Source: Phialocephala subalpina (taxonomy: Eukaryota > Ascomycota > Leotiomycetes > Helotiales > Mollisiaceae). Taken from it: a stretch of 64,000 bases of DNA. The notes under the pieces were generated by a model, which had not been told where the DNA came from, did no database searches, and worked only from the letters and a program-made list of their open reading frames with translations. Positions 10,877 through 23,123 of the stretch are shown here, piece after piece. A program made the translations under genes and the position numbers. Every line of letters starts with the position of its first letter. Positions within the stretch are counted from its first letter, which is position 1. The stretch covers positions 57,050 to 121,049 of the forward strand of contig FJOG01000010.1 of assembly GCA_900073065.1 (NCBI GenBank), read 5' to 3'.

Positions 10877-12583
10877 TCATCGCTTTTTATTCTTTCCCTT
10901 GGTTGCCTCTGGAACAGGCTGGGCATGATTGAATTCCTTGATGTGATCGAAAAGCTTCGTCTTGGAAGTGAAAGACTCGTTGCAAGCTGCACATTTGAAC
11001 TGCGAAGCGGGTTAGTCTAGAGTCATTTCGATGATCCAAGATGCCTACCTCATTAAGATCTTTTGCGACTTGCTCTTGCCTTGCCTTCTTTTTTGCTCGC
11101 TTCAACTTTGCTTTTCCGATCTTTTGGCCATCATCACTTGCCGCAGGAGTAGCAGCAGAAGAATCATCTTCTGCTCTGGCTCCTTCTTCTGGTAGTGTTC
11201 CAGCAACACGATTTTCAACAGCTTTTCTAGATGTATATTCGTCATCCACCTCTGAAGAGTCTGAAACTTCATCTGCCATAGCAGCATCTTTCACACCTGG
11301 GGTCTGCCTTGGACTTCCAGTTGCGTTTTCCAGATGCTGCTCCGCGGAAATTACAGCCTTGTCTTCCAAATCAGAAGCTGCATTGTCGTCCTCAGCTACT
11401 TCGTCCTTTGCATTTAATCTCAGCTCTTTAAACTCGGACACGGGAGCTGATGTATCCCGAGATGATCCATTGAGATCCAAGCGATCATTCTCCTTTCGCA
11501 TCTCTCGCTGGAGTTGCTGCACTGCTTTGATGTGCTTCTTGCTCTTCTCATGAGCCTCGTATTGCTTCTCACTCTTGAAGGTCTTTCCACAAACCACACA
11601 TTCGATATGCTCGACTTCCGATTCCTCAGACTCTGAAGTATCCTGCTCGTCTGGCTCTCGACTCTGTGCCCAATCAGGAACGACATGCTTTTCCAGTTTA
11701 GCTTGATTTGCTGCTCGAGACCGTGCTGCTTGTGCTGCTGCTGCATCACGTAGGATCTTCTGTCGGTCTGCTTCCGTTTGAGAATTGGGTAGATACCGTG
11801 GATCTCTTTTCCTCACAAAGGTCACCAATGCTCTGATAGCATCGTTAAATTCCCTAATCCCTTCTTCTCGCAGCCGCCTGTTCTCTTTCTCTATGAGTCT
11901 TCGGGTACCTCGATCAGGAGCATCCGAAGCCCTATAGGCATCTCTCCATGAGAAGGTCTTCTTGGTCGAGAAATTGATCCAAACCCTGTAAAATGGCTTC
12001 ACCACATCCTCGTAATCGTCCTCTGCGCTCCCAAAATCCGGATAGTCCACTGGCTCAAGACCTTCCCAATCGCAGGCCCTATCTTCCTCCTTTGCAAGGC
12101 TTGCGAACGTATCTCGTAGACTTCCGTAGAATCCATTTGGTCCATCCGTGAAAGGAACACTCGAGTTAAATCTGCTGATCAAGCTCACGATGTCTGAAGC
12201 GCTTGTGACCCGCACATTATGCTCGTAGCTCTCCTCATTTGTCCCAGCACTCCCCCGTAATACAGAGTCCCGGTGAGAATCGTACCAGGCTCTCTCTTGG
12301 GGATCCGACAGGACTTCGTAGGCGGAGGAGACTTCAGCGAAACTCGCTGTCGCAGCATCGACGTTGCCATAATTGCGGTCGGGGTGCAGCTCGAGAGCTT
12401 TTCTCCTGTATGCTTTCTTGATTCTGAATAGAGGTATCAGTCCAGCGCATTGAGTGGTTGTAGGGGTACTTACTCGTCCTCGGAAGCACTGCGCTCAATT
12501 CCTAATACTTCATAATAACACCGTTTTATTCCTTCGTCATCTTGCGTATTCGTATCGCGACTGGAAGACTGCTGCGCGCCCAT
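10877..12583 (-). CDS. JJJ1-like J-domain protein with C2H2 zinc fingers
   Basis: Exons on the minus strand are 12583-12474, 12423-11049 and 10999-10877, giving 535 residues. The J domain is at about 22-90 with the HPD motif at 50-52 (ALELHPDRN). A conserved Jjj1/DNAJC21 block follows ([16 protein letters not shown]). One U1-like C2H2 finger is at [21 protein letters not shown] second is near the C-terminus ([17 protein letters not shown]), followed by a basic tail. Yeast Jjj1 partners cytosolic Hsp70 and works with Rei1 to release Arx1 from late pre-60S ribosomal particles. That role is inferred by family. Extensive acidic linkers separate the fingers. Confidence 0.93.
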
Positions 12584-13769
12584 TGTGACAGCAATTTCTT
12601 GCCACAGCTGCCCGCAGTTGGGAGATGGGGGTGGTGGGATTTGTACTTTCTCCTCGATTATTTTCTGCACGGTGGCGTCGTTGGCGGCAGGGGTGCGAAT
12701 GAGGAGCAGGAGGAGTAAATTCCTCGCTGACTCACAGCATACTCATACTCGCATCATTTCACTTTCGATTCTTCATCATCTTGTCCAGGTCTATGTGACA
12801 CATTGAACAGTGTTGTGTGTTACTAAGTGGGGAATACGATCAAGGTCAACGACGAATCTGCAATCTTGTCTTTTGAGCCTTTCATCGTGTACAAAATGCC
12901 GACGGCATTTGTCAAACCGGATTTGTACTTCAAGTAGTCTTCAAGGTGTGTGGTAACTCTAGGGGCTTTCCCAGAGTTCCATGGTCCCAGAAGCTCACAG
13001 CCTCAGCACAGGGGTTCTCATTTCTCGTGGAATGTAGTAATATGTGTTCTAATGGAAGAAGACTGAATGAAGACAACGATAAATATGAGGGGGGGTTTTG
13101 TATTTGCTGTGGCTTTTGACGCTTTGTTGCGTTTAAGTGCTTAGGAATACGGGAGGGATAGTACAGAATCGGACTTGGACATTCTGTTGGCTGTTTCTAC
13201 CGCTCAACACATTCAAACTTGCGCCTGCCTTGTACTATCCCTCCTTCTGTTGATTGTGTACAACCCCTATCTCCCGTTCTCAGGGTTTTAGATGAGCAAT
13301 ACCAATCATCTTCTTGGCTATTTCCCTTGTTGGGTCTTTGGGGACTCTTGAGCTGCGGATTCTCGATCCTAGTAGCAATGTTAGCGACCTTCCATTGGTA
13401 TGAGATACATAAAACCGTCAAGACATCTATAATTGATGGGGAATGCTAGTTAGTAGTGCGCCTGTCTCAGAAGAGTTATGTACTTACCTGGATTGGTCGA
13501 GCCCGTTGGTTTCCCCGCACTCGCAGGTACTTATCCCCATCACCACGAAAGAGTGGGCTCTCGATGGGGGCAGGAGCAAACCTGTAACCTATAAACCTCA
13601 GCAGGGTACTTGTCTTGAGGGATGGGGGCCTGGAGTTATCCGAGCTCACAAGGAGCCAGGAATGTTATCTGTTTTAGTATGATCCTGTGGCAAAGGTGTC
13701 TTGATGGATCTATCAGCGGCGCCCTTTCGATATGGTACTTTTCACGCCTGTGGCATGGGAAACTTCGAC

Positions 13770-14106
13770 CTAGCGGTCTGTCATCATGCTTAGGATATCA
13801 AAACCTGATTGAGTGACGAACTCGAACGAGCAAGCTGGTTCTATGTCTGTGCGTGGAATTCTGTAAGCACTTCTCCCGTGTTCGAGCTCAGGCCATGAAC
13901 ATGTGGAGAGTGGTCTGTTGCCATGCTTGGGACATTGAAGAAGTTGATTGTGTGAGAAAGTCGAACGACTGATCTATCTTCACATTCGTGAATAGGGCCA
14001 TTTGTTTGACCTAGTGGTCTACCATCATACTTAAGATACTTAAAGCGTTGATCGTGTGAGGAACTCGACAGACCAGACGGCTTTCGATATCCGTACATGG
14101 AATATT
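13770..14106 (+). repeat. Degenerate three-copy tandem repeat, unit about 105-140 bases
   Basis: Three related blocks share GGTCT at 13775, 13912 and 14016. Each is followed by a CATGCTT/CATACTT core, then a TGATTG or TGATCG box with GTGA(G)GAA, and an (A)CTCGA(A)C end. Copies differ by many substitutions and by unit length. I read the alignment by eye, so borders are approximate. Confidence 0.6.
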
Positions 14107-14900
14107 TGGACTTGTATTATCTACCGACTCTACCGTCTATCAACGAGCTGAAGCTCGGATAACCTCGGCCGCTCAATTGTCTTCCGCTGAAGCAGGAAAG
14201 TCCCTCCAAGGTGACTCTTGAGCTGAACCTCGAACCAATGAGCAGTCTCTTTTGAGAATTTTCGGACTTGTAAGGTGTTCAACTCGTATGCCCTGTCAAC
14301 TCGCTGTAGCTCGATATACTTCGCTCGCTCAATTGTCTTCGCACTGAAGCACGGAAAGTACGTCAACAAATCGAAGACGAGTCTTGGTATTGAAGCACCA
14401 AAAGCACTTTTAAATAGTACTCTTGACGCTGAAGCATCGAAAGTACTGTCGGCCATTGTGCTAGAATACGGCACAGTACTTTGGCGCTGAAGCACCGAAT
14501 AGCACACCAAAGGTGGCCCTTAGTACTGAAGTACTGAAGCAATTAGCGACTCTTTGCGAAGGTCTTGGAATTGTGCGGTCCAGTGAACCGTATGTTCCGT
14601 CAACTTGTGTCTTCCGTCAGAGAGCTGTAGCTACTCTGAACACTGCGATCGCTCAGTGGTCATCTTGATTTAACACGGGATAGGAGTCAACGGCTTGCGC
14701 CTAAAGAGGAGTACTCTTGGTTATTTAACACCGGATACATGAGCGATCTTGAATGAAATTTGTTTGTTATCTTGACAACGAGGAAGTGTAGATCGATTGT
14801 TGGGTGCCGCTGAAAGTTGTCGAATGACGTCCGGTCAAAGGTGATGATGTGGGCGTTAAGTTTCGTGAACAATCGACCAGCGAGTCTCTGAGAATATCAC
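14107..14900 (+). repeat. Degenerate tandem array, unit about 155 bases, about five copies
   Basis: Recognisable unit starts GGACTTGTA occur at about 14108 and 14264, with GGAATTGTG at about 14567, roughly 156 and then 303 bases apart. Within units the order is constant: GTCAACTCGCTGTAGCT-like, then GCTCAATTGTCTTC, then CTGAAGCACGGAAAGT. A partial further copy begins near 14880 (GCGAGTCTCTGAGAAT). One copy near 14.45 kb is very diverged. Confidence 0.65.
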
Positions 14901-16412
14901 AGTGAGGTGGGTATTGACATACTCATCAATTCTGTGTTGGCTCGGGTCCCGTGGGTTGGGAAACTTGAAGCGTAGAAAAAATTGACCATCGACGAGGTTG
15001 CGAAGAAAATTGACAAGGTGAAGTCTGGAGGATACGTTGATAGAATTGTGATGGGCAGTTTTTGCGAGTTTTAGCCATTCACTCTTACCTTCTTTGCAGG
15101 AAACGCGTTAGGTTGTATGGAGAGGTCGAAGGCGAAATGCAAAAGACAACTGTTGTAAGTAATAACGCGAGAAGATTCAGATGTTTCTTGCCTTTCCTTT
15201 ACCTTTCGTCCCAATGACTGGCAAGAGTTGACACTTCGAGCGGACTTTCTTCCTAGGCATTAGCTATGAGAGATGCCTTCCTGAGGATGTTTACTGGCAT
15301 GTTATACTGATGCAACGTTTGAACATGCTGCTAAGTGACAGGATCTTATGTTTCGAGAGCGTTGTTTAAGTTACATACCGTCTAGTTTACATCTTACTGA
15401 GTTAGCTGCTATCTCAGGAATAGAGACTGCATGGGCACGAAAGCCCAAAACTGGAGAGAAGCCACCAAATCAAGGTCGTGTGTTAGTTCATTTTACACCC
15501 TACATTCACCCTCGACCTTTCATGTTCGATTATATCCTCTCAGACACAGTCCGTCCATATGACTTGTAAAAAGCATGGCTTTCACACGCGGCTGGGAAAT
15601 TGAGAGCATCTGTATACGTTGGTTGCCGAATATGATCATATTAGCTATTTAACATTGGATTATTGACCTCTGGTATTCCCCGAGTTCTTGAAACCTTTCA
15701 ATTCTTTGGAGTTGAGCCACACTTCGAATCTCGCAGAATTGCCCCACTACTTACTATTGGGACAACTCGCGCTGTAAGACAACATCACAAACCAAATTTC
15801 AAGGTAGAATCCCAAATAAAGTTTCTGATTCTACATCTGCGGCAGAATCACGATGAATGTTGGGAGGGAAGCCCCGATCTTCATCAAGGGCATTGAGAGA
15901 GTTGTTGAAGCCTTCACAAAGTCTGCTAATTCCTCAACCCCGCTCTCTATAATGTGCCCAGAGTGCTTGAAGCACTGAACTTTCCAAGAGAATCATGCCT
16001 GCTTCTCGTGCGAGAGAAAATGAGCGATTGAGCGTAAGCGTGGGGTTGACACCTCACCTTTTATTGGCAGTACAGCAAAGCTGCTTGTGAAAAGCTGCAG
16101 TTGTCGTTGAAGCTTTGTAGCATTGCTCCTGGTGATAGTGCAACATTAGTTACAGCTATTATGCTCCAGCCTTAAACTTTCACCACAAATATTCGACTGA
16201 CTAACATTTCTGTACAAATGAGTTGAGAAGAGTAAACATTATGTGTTAATCAAAGTACAATGGGTGTCGTTACGCTGTTTCTTGGGTATCAATGCTCACC
16301 TCCCCAATGACCGACCAAAGCTGGGTATCAAAACACGTTGTACTGTCGTCCTCCAAGCTGATCCAAGATCCCTTCTCCAATGCATATTTTCGCTCCACAA
16401 TCTAGTCCCATC

Positions 16413-18273
16413 TCACATTACTGCACACTTAGACTCGCTTGGATGAACGTATCCAGGACCCAAATCTTCCCTCCCTTGCTCCGTCTCATTTTGGATCTGC
16501 TTTTCCCTGACTTCCTTTGGAAACCACTTCTTGAGATAGGCCGTCATTTCTTCATCAAGGTCATCTACAACATATTAGAACACTCGCATCGCTAACTCGA
16601 AGGACCGCCACGCACCTTCTGTTAGATTGACGAGAGTAAACTTGCGACAAAGAGGACAAGATTTTCGGGTTCTCTCCAGCTTGATCGCACAACGAATGCA
16701 AAATATATGTTTGCACTTGATCCTCACTGGTCGCCAGACAATGCTGAAGCAGACTGGACAGAGGTAGTCATCGATTTGTGGAACAACCTGGACAATGTCT
16801 TGTGTGACTTGAGCACATACTGCCTTTGCCATGGATCCTGATATTATGGCATCTGACTGCATGAGTCTCGGGAAAGTTTTGGTGGCGCCAAGTTGTGTCC
16901 TCTTGTCGAATTCTAGATGAATTTAGCGAGACCAAGGTGAGTGGAGGATGTCAACCTACTCTTGATGATCTTGGAAATCGCCTTTTGGTTGATTTCTAAG
17001 AATTTAAGGTTTTGTAGAAGCTTGATGTTTATACAGATAAACTGGGAAAGTGCCTGCCCACTTTCCGGGAGCTTGAACTTGTCTAACAGACCGCGCCGCA
17101 TCACCTCTTTCTGGAAGAATTCAAGTTGACGAGCTGCGGTGGCGCTATCTCGAGTTCCATGGTCATGCTCGTTCGTAGAGAAGAAAATCGCGCTTGCCAG
17201 GTATATTTCGAAGAGTTCCCTCCACCTATAAAGATCCGTCTTTTTCATCAACCTCGAAGGCCTGCAGAGAATTAGCACAGGTCGAGAGCCAAGTTTGAGG
17301 TGCATACTGAGCCAAGCGGACGAGTTGAGTAGAGAGCGTCTTGATATTTTCAGTCAATACTTCCTGTTGCTCTGTCTGAAATTTATCGAGCATCATCACA
17401 TCGACAGAGAGCATATCGAAGAACTCGACATCGAAAGTCAGAGGCACCTCAACCCGTTTGAAGCCAGGCCTGTCGAGAGAGTGGTCTGGTCTGTAGAGTG
17501 TGTCAGCAAGCGTCAGAAACTAAAGTGCAGCTATGATCTGTCTATTATAGCGAATACTCCTCTATCTGTCATTGAAAGAAGACAGAGATGCGTAGCCGTG
17601 TTCTCCTAGACATGGTCTTGAACGGGTTCTGTTGACTGGAATAATCCAAAACTGGCTTACCTCTGTTCTACCTTGTGGTTTTCTTTCGCAGGCTCAGGTG
17701 CGTCATCAAGGATCTCCTCAATCTGGCCACTGCCGCCTTGCTGCTTAGCAGCTAGTTGCTCTAAGTATGCCCTCGTCTCCGGGGAAAGTGCTGCATCGAC
17801 CGCGAACTTGTCCCCTTCCCGGATGAAGAGTGTAAGTTTAGGAACGAACTTGGTCGAGCCTTGAGAAACGATTAGCCTTGACTCTGAAGATCCAACCTCG
17901 AGTGTTACCCACCATCGATTTCATATTGGAATGCTACTCCACCTCCTCTTCGAGAAGCAGCATCGCCCGACTCATGGATTAACTGGGAAAGGGTTTCGGG
18001 GTCTAAACCAAGACTTCGCAGTTCGGACTGGACCTAGGGAATGTGAGTTTCTGGGTTTACACTCAAATATGGATTCAAAACGCAATGGAAGGCGAAATGC
18101 AGGGAGGGTGTTTTCGATAGGTCTGGGGTAAACGAAGACAGGGCAAGCAGTGCGCCGTGCAGTACCTTTTTCACACATTTTTTTAACTGTGCATAGGGCA
18201 CTGCAGACTCGACCCATTCCGGCGGATAGCCCTCCCTTTGCAAAGCTTCCTTGTATTCGTGAGCGAACTTCAT
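16413..18273 (-). CDS. SPX-RING E3 ubiquitin ligase
   Basis: Seven exons on the minus strand: 18273-18166, 18033-17913, 17859-17661, 17490-17308, 17261-16960, 16912-16616 and 16564-16413, giving 453 residues. The N-terminus (MKFAHEYKEALQREGYPPEW, then YAQLKKCVKK) opens an SPX domain, the sensor of inositol pyrophosphates and phosphate state. The middle contains FKRVEVPLTFDVEFFDML and KKTDLYRWRELFEIYL, and then the SPX-closing helix (FLEINQKAISKIIKKFDKRT). A C3HC4 RING follows (CPVC, then CKHIFCIRC, then CPLC). The domain order matches plant NLA and the fission yeast SPX-RING protein Pqr1, which ubiquitinate phosphate transporters. That target is inferred. Exon ends were set by family continuity across six introns, and the lengths close in frame. 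Confidence 0.9.
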
Positions 18274-19125
18274 CTTGTCTCCTGGTTGTCGTTGCGAAAA
18301 GACGGATCAGGCAAGTGCTCGCGTGACCGTTTTGTGGTATGGTAGGGTGACGGTGGCTGCGTTCAGAGGCGTTCAGAGGCGTTCAGAGGCGTTCGCACCC
18401 GCAATTGATGCAATCCCGATCGATCGATATCTCTAGGGATACCAAAAGATGACTTCGTTGGGGCTGTAGTTTGAAGGCGACAAGGCAGAACGAGGCAGCA
18501 CGAGGCATATATGTAGCCTTGCGGAAGGATCAAGGCCAGGCCTCTGGTGGATCGGGATCCATGCGATTTAGACTTCGATGCTCGTTGCGTTCGTTGGGTT
18601 GGTCTGCGGCAGCTCTTCCGACTCGACTCGACTCGACTCGACCTCTCGAGAGTCTCCATCTGAGACTGCTGACTCAAGCGATCCGGAGAACCGCCAAAAC
18701 CCGGGAGAAGGCTACTCAAGCTACTCAAGTACTTCCAACGCATGTATGTGATGGTACTGTACCGTACCTGCTTTTCCACTCTTCATTGCGGTATCGGACT
18801 TCCAGAAGAGAGAAAGAGCTTTGGAGAATACTGTATACAATATAGGAACCCTTGAATTTGACTATTGCTGTTCCGGATTATGTCATTTATAAAATAAAAC
18901 CCTATTTGCATCGGAATAGCTTTATAGAATTAATTAGCCATTTATTGTCGATTCCGACATGGGGACATTTTTAATTCGTGAATGTCCTCACGTGTTTTAT
19001 CGATAAGACCCCCGCCCCAACTAATCTTGGCGGCGTTATTGAGGTCGAAGACGACACGAGACTCGACGCTACTCAATTGTTCATTGAAGCACCGACATTA
19101 CGACTTCCGAATTCTTCGACATACG
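18274..19125. other. Divergent intergenic region with short repeats
   Basis: Upstream region of both the SPX-RING and the F-box genes. It holds three exact copies of GTTCAGAGGC (18361-18390) and an ACTCG run at about 18620-18642. An open frame at 18471-18845 contains these repeats and has no recognisable domain. Confidence 0.5.
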
Positions 19126-21154
19126 ATGGTACAAGATCTGGCTGAAGCTTTGGGGACAGCACTCGCAATGACCGCAACTTCTGCCAGCCCACAGAAACAA
19201 TGCCTTCTCACCGACCTGCCAGACGAAGTCCTCCAGCACATCCTCTACTATTGCTCAGCGAACCATGTTCTATTCAATGTCCAACGACTCTCCAAACGAT
19301 TTGCCAGACTGGCGAGCGAGCCCTTGCTATGGCGATACCACTGCAGAGTCGAGTTCAAATACTGGGATTCCAAGCATCGCATCAGACAGAAGTTCCTAGG
19401 GAATGTCGTAGATGTGGACTGGAAGGCACTTTATACATATCGGAGCAGGGTGGACGCACAAACAACAGCACTACTGGACAGTATTCTAGAAGGACAGATT
19501 GACCGGATATCGAAGTTTAGAACAATCTCTGAGTTTGGGTACGATACGAAAGACACTTTGGTGCGGCACTGCCACACGCACGATGATGCCGAGGATGTCC
19601 TTGCGAGGAGGTGAGTTGCCACTTATCTGCCCCCAGGAAACAGTTCTGACTGTCTATAGATACTACGCAACTGCTGTTCTCGATCACGTCCATCGATCAA
19701 AAGCATTGGCAGAATGGAGGAAGGTTCTTCACGGAGAAAAGGTCCCTTTGGAAAGAGCTCTAGGCGCATTCGATATGTTCGTCTTACATGACCAACATGG
19801 TGACCTTCAGGAGGTATTGCTAGCACTTATTGCCAAGAAGAATATGAGTTAACTTGCAATTTCCAGATCTCAGACCTGTTCGATGATCTCGCCATTCGTC
19901 TTCGTCGAGAGCATCCTGGTCTCAACCACCTACCACCACGTAAAAAAGCACTTATCGCAGTTAAGTTCTTGCGTGAACACAACTACGTGGGTCTCTCCTC
20001 AGAGCTGGCATATAGAGATTTGCAGAACAACTTCATTGGCATTGCATTGCAGGACCAGGACCATCCGTCGCTACCGCTTATTTCAGTTGGCATATTCTGT
20101 GCTTTGGCACAGAGGCTAGGTCTCAATGCGAGGTGTTGTGGAATACCCAATCATGTCCATGCCATGGTGATACCGGCGCCTGGGGAGACACTCGACGACA
20201 GGCCTCTGAGAGAAGGAGAAATTCAGGCCCAACCTATGTTCCTGGACCCGTATCGATTTGATGATGAAATATCGGAGCAAAGCTTGCGAATCATGCTGTC
20301 TCAGTACGGCATTCGGCCACACCAGTTTGCGGAATTCATGGCGGATACTGGTAATGAAAACCTCATCCTTCGGACATCGAGGAACATCTTAGCCACAGTG
20401 CAAGAATTCAGAGCGCAAGTAGGTGCTGCTACGAATACAGGTCATCCGACCATAAGACTCTACGCCAATCCCTTTGCTGATATGGACAATGCCTTCTATG
20501 CTGCCTTGTGGGCCAACTACATATTTGGCAACCCTGCTCGAACTATGGAATTGACTACGCAACGGCAATTCATTCCACTTATCTTGGAACGATTTGAAAG
20601 GCTGTATCCCATGGACGCTACTCTCATAGAGGAATACATAGTGCCTCAGTATGGTCGCCAAGACCACATTTCCGAAATCTGGGAGCTTCGTGAAGCATTG
20701 CGTGTCGTTCGAGCCGCGGACCAGACACCCAAGCAGCGCCGACTTCGGGACACCCCAGCAGCTCGTGAAGGCGTCAAGTACAAGGTCGGCCAAATATTTC
20801 GTCACAGGCGCTATGCCTACACGGGAGTCATCACGGGCTGGGATATGGAATGTGGGATGACTTCAGCTTGGATAGCTCACAATAACGTAGACTCCCTGTC
20901 TCGAGGCAGGCATCAGAGCTTCTACCATGCACTGTAAGTCCTACGCGTGCTTTCAACTTTGACTGCAGCTTACCGACAGAACTACTAGGGTCGAGGATAC
21001 TAGTGTTCGCTATGTCGCAGAGGAGAATATTGAGGTTATTGAGCCAGAGGTGCCTTCCACTTTGATGAGTCTTGCAGGGAAGTTTTTCAAGCGTTGGGAT
21101 AAGGAGAATCGGATATTTGTTTCCAACATTCGCGATGAATACCCGGAGGATTAG
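19126..21154 (+). CDS. F-box protein with SirB1-like transglutaminase and YccV (hemimethylated-DNA-binding-like) domains
   Basis: Exons 19126-19610, 19660-19813, 19867-20933 and 20989-21154 give 623 residues. The F-box is at about 27-75 (LLTDLPDEVLQHILYYC). The central region (about 240-400) is a SirB1/transglutaminase-like domain: ALIAVKFLREHNYVG, ISVGIFCALAQRLGLNA and GIPNHVHAMV. A YccV/HspQ-like domain follows near 500-600 (KYKVGQIFRHRRYAYTGVITGWD). This architecture matches animal FBXO21, a substrate receptor of SCF ubiquitin ligases. The fungal substrate is unknown. The start is the ATG before the conserved region. An in-frame ATG at 18982 would add a basic leader, which is less likely. 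Confidence 0.9.
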
Positions 21155-21514
21155 GTGGATAGGTATATGATGCGATGGATTTACCAATATCAGAATACAC
21201 ATAAGTTTGCGGAATGATAATTCCCGGGTTTGAATGAACTCGAAGTCCAACTTGACCCCAGTCTCATGCCCCTCTTGTAAAGGTCGTTTCATTGCCAAAT
21301 TTGCAAAGTGTCCTCGTTCCGATAGACTCTCGAAGGTGTAGGGTAATGTGATGCTATCTGTTTATATCGACCTCTTGTTATGCTTTTCATCTCATTACCA
21401 GGCTGGCAATGCTAGCCGTCGATATCTTTTCGACTAGTCCCTCCACCATGCCACTGTTCGCAATGTAAGGCTGTTCCCTGCCGTATTGTACTCTCCATTT
21501 CCGTCCTTAGGATC
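21155..21514. other. Convergent 3' region
   Basis: 360 bases between the ends of the F-box and UCH37-like genes. No feature beyond expected 3' untranslated sequence was seen. Confidence 0.6.
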
Positions 21515-23123
21515 TCACTTTTTCGGCGTCTCGCCCAGCGCAACTCCAGCATCTAGCAGGGCCTGCAAGATCTCGTTCACAACATCTGTATCACTATCCT
21601 CCTCCGTCTCCTCACCTATAACCACGTCCTCCGGTCCATCATTAATCGTCTGCTCAAGATACTTCTCCTTAAGTTCATTCTGCTCCTCCACCAACTTCCT
21701 TAACATCCCCAACCCATTCTCCGGCGTCAACAGAGCCAACGTACAATCAGCAAGCCTATCGTTATTCTTCATCTGTTCTGGAGTAATACCAAAGGTGTGA
21801 TATAACTCTTGTGCTTGCATTGGTTTTGGTTCGTTGGATTGCCAGTATTGGGTTAGTTCTGGAGTAGAAGTGGCGTGGGTTTTGATCTTTTGAATGGAGA
21901 TGGCGTTTTTGAGAAGTTGGTGGAGGATGGTGGCTTTTTCGTCGATGCAGAGGGCCATGACGTTGAAGTCGATGGCGTGCTCTTCGGACATTCTTTGTTG
22001 GATGTTTGTTCGGGCGAGAGCTGTCCAGTCACCTTCGAAGATTCCTTGGGCGGTGTAAGCAAGGGTGATGTTGCTGCAGTGGATGGAAGATTTACCTAGA
22101 TTGACAGGCTGGCGTAGAAGGCCATCGAGTCTCCAGACCTCGCCTTGAATTGGGACGTACGCGATGTAGTGGAAGGCATCGTCTTCTACCTTCTTGATTT
22201 TGCCTTTGCTGGTTCTCTTGGACCTGGCTTGGGTCTTCTTGCGATATCGCTTGGCCTTCTTCCACTCGTCGACTTCATTTTGCAGAGCAAGTGCTGCATT
22301 GAGCGCTTCAATACCACTGCATCTCGATTTAGTACTGCAATTTCGGTAGCAAGGGTGGCATTACTTACCGGGTAGAAGAATTGTGAATCTTGCGGATGCT
22401 CTCATTCTTGGTAAGTTCTTGTCCTCGCTCGGCGGGAGTAAGGCCCATGGTGGAAGCTTTGAAAGTGCGGAGATGATCGATGCTGTTGGTACTAACTTGC
22501 AGATCCGGAACATTCATGAGGATGTTGAGTAAGGCAACTGTGGCGCAGGCATTATTCGTTGTCTGTTCCTCGTCAGTTTTACAGATCAGCACTGGAACGA
22601 GTTCAACACGAACCTGATTTGCGAACCAAACGTGCTTGGGACAGTCCTGAGCCTCATCCTTCTCTTCTCCGTCTACAGCGCGGTAATTGAACAGGAAAAT
22701 AAGTCCTGCAACTTGGCCTCTGTCAAAGTTATCAGCGAGGGAAATTTGCCTGAGGCGTGATCAATGACTTACCTGAGCATTGCGGTACCTTCGTCATCAA
22801 GACCGTAAACTTCCTGGACGTTGATACCTGTGGCACCCAACCTGCAGACGATTTCTTGGAAGACTCTCTGCGGAGGATAATTAAGCCTTGGGGAGACACA
22901 AAATCCATGCAAAATGCACTTACGGGCTCAGATTCTACGTCGAGCCATGCTCTGCCGAACAACTCCTCGCCAGATCCGCTGATTAATGCAGGCTGCAAAT
23001 GTCTGTCAGCCCCATGAACGATGAGCATAAGCGGAGGCAAAATAAACCTACTGATGCAGATGTAGTAGCTGGGGTGCCATTGCCGTTGGTACCGTTGGTC
23101 TCATTGCCACCCGAGCCCTCCAT
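21515..23123 (-). CDS. UCH37/UCHL5-type ubiquitin carboxyl-terminal hydrolase (peptidase C12)
   Basis: Seven exons on the minus strand: 23123-23052, 22992-22924, 22867-22773, 22719-22614, 22562-22369, 22316-22096 and 22044-21515, giving 428 residues. The catalytic Cys is in TTNNACATVALLN. The catalytic His and Asp are in DDAFHYIAYVPIQGEVWRLDGL, split here as AFHYIAY and WRLDGL. Earlier landmarks are NVQEVYGLDDE and GLIFLFNYR. A coiled-coil-like C-terminal extension ends in an acidic segment. The length and extension suit UCH37 (S. pombe Uch2), a proteasome-associated deubiquitinase that trims ubiquitin chains. The last intron (22045-22095) uses a CAAG acceptor. The alternative CAG acceptor would leave a 22-base intron out of frame. 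Divergent from POM152. Confidence 0.9.

Larger units (their letters stand above)
12584..16412. other. Gene-poor region with degenerate repeat arrays
   Basis: These 3.8 kb contain no open frame that resembles a known protein and no convincing intron-exon pattern. The middle (about 13.75-14.9 kb) is made of two families of diverged tandem repeats, described separately. The rest appears as ordinary intergenic DNA. An unrecognised non-coding RNA cannot be excluded. Confidence 0.6.

Noticed and set aside
12841..13450. Open frames at 13197-13449 on both strands
   Set aside because: Short, overlapping and without domain or splice evidence.
13720..14900. Possible tRNA or CRISPR-like array
   Set aside because: Repeats are degenerate, with no constant short repeat and unique spacers, and no cloverleaf could be drawn. 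The window is eukaryotic.
18471..18845. 124-codon open frame
   Set aside because: Largely built from short local repeats in the shared upstream region, with no homology-like features.
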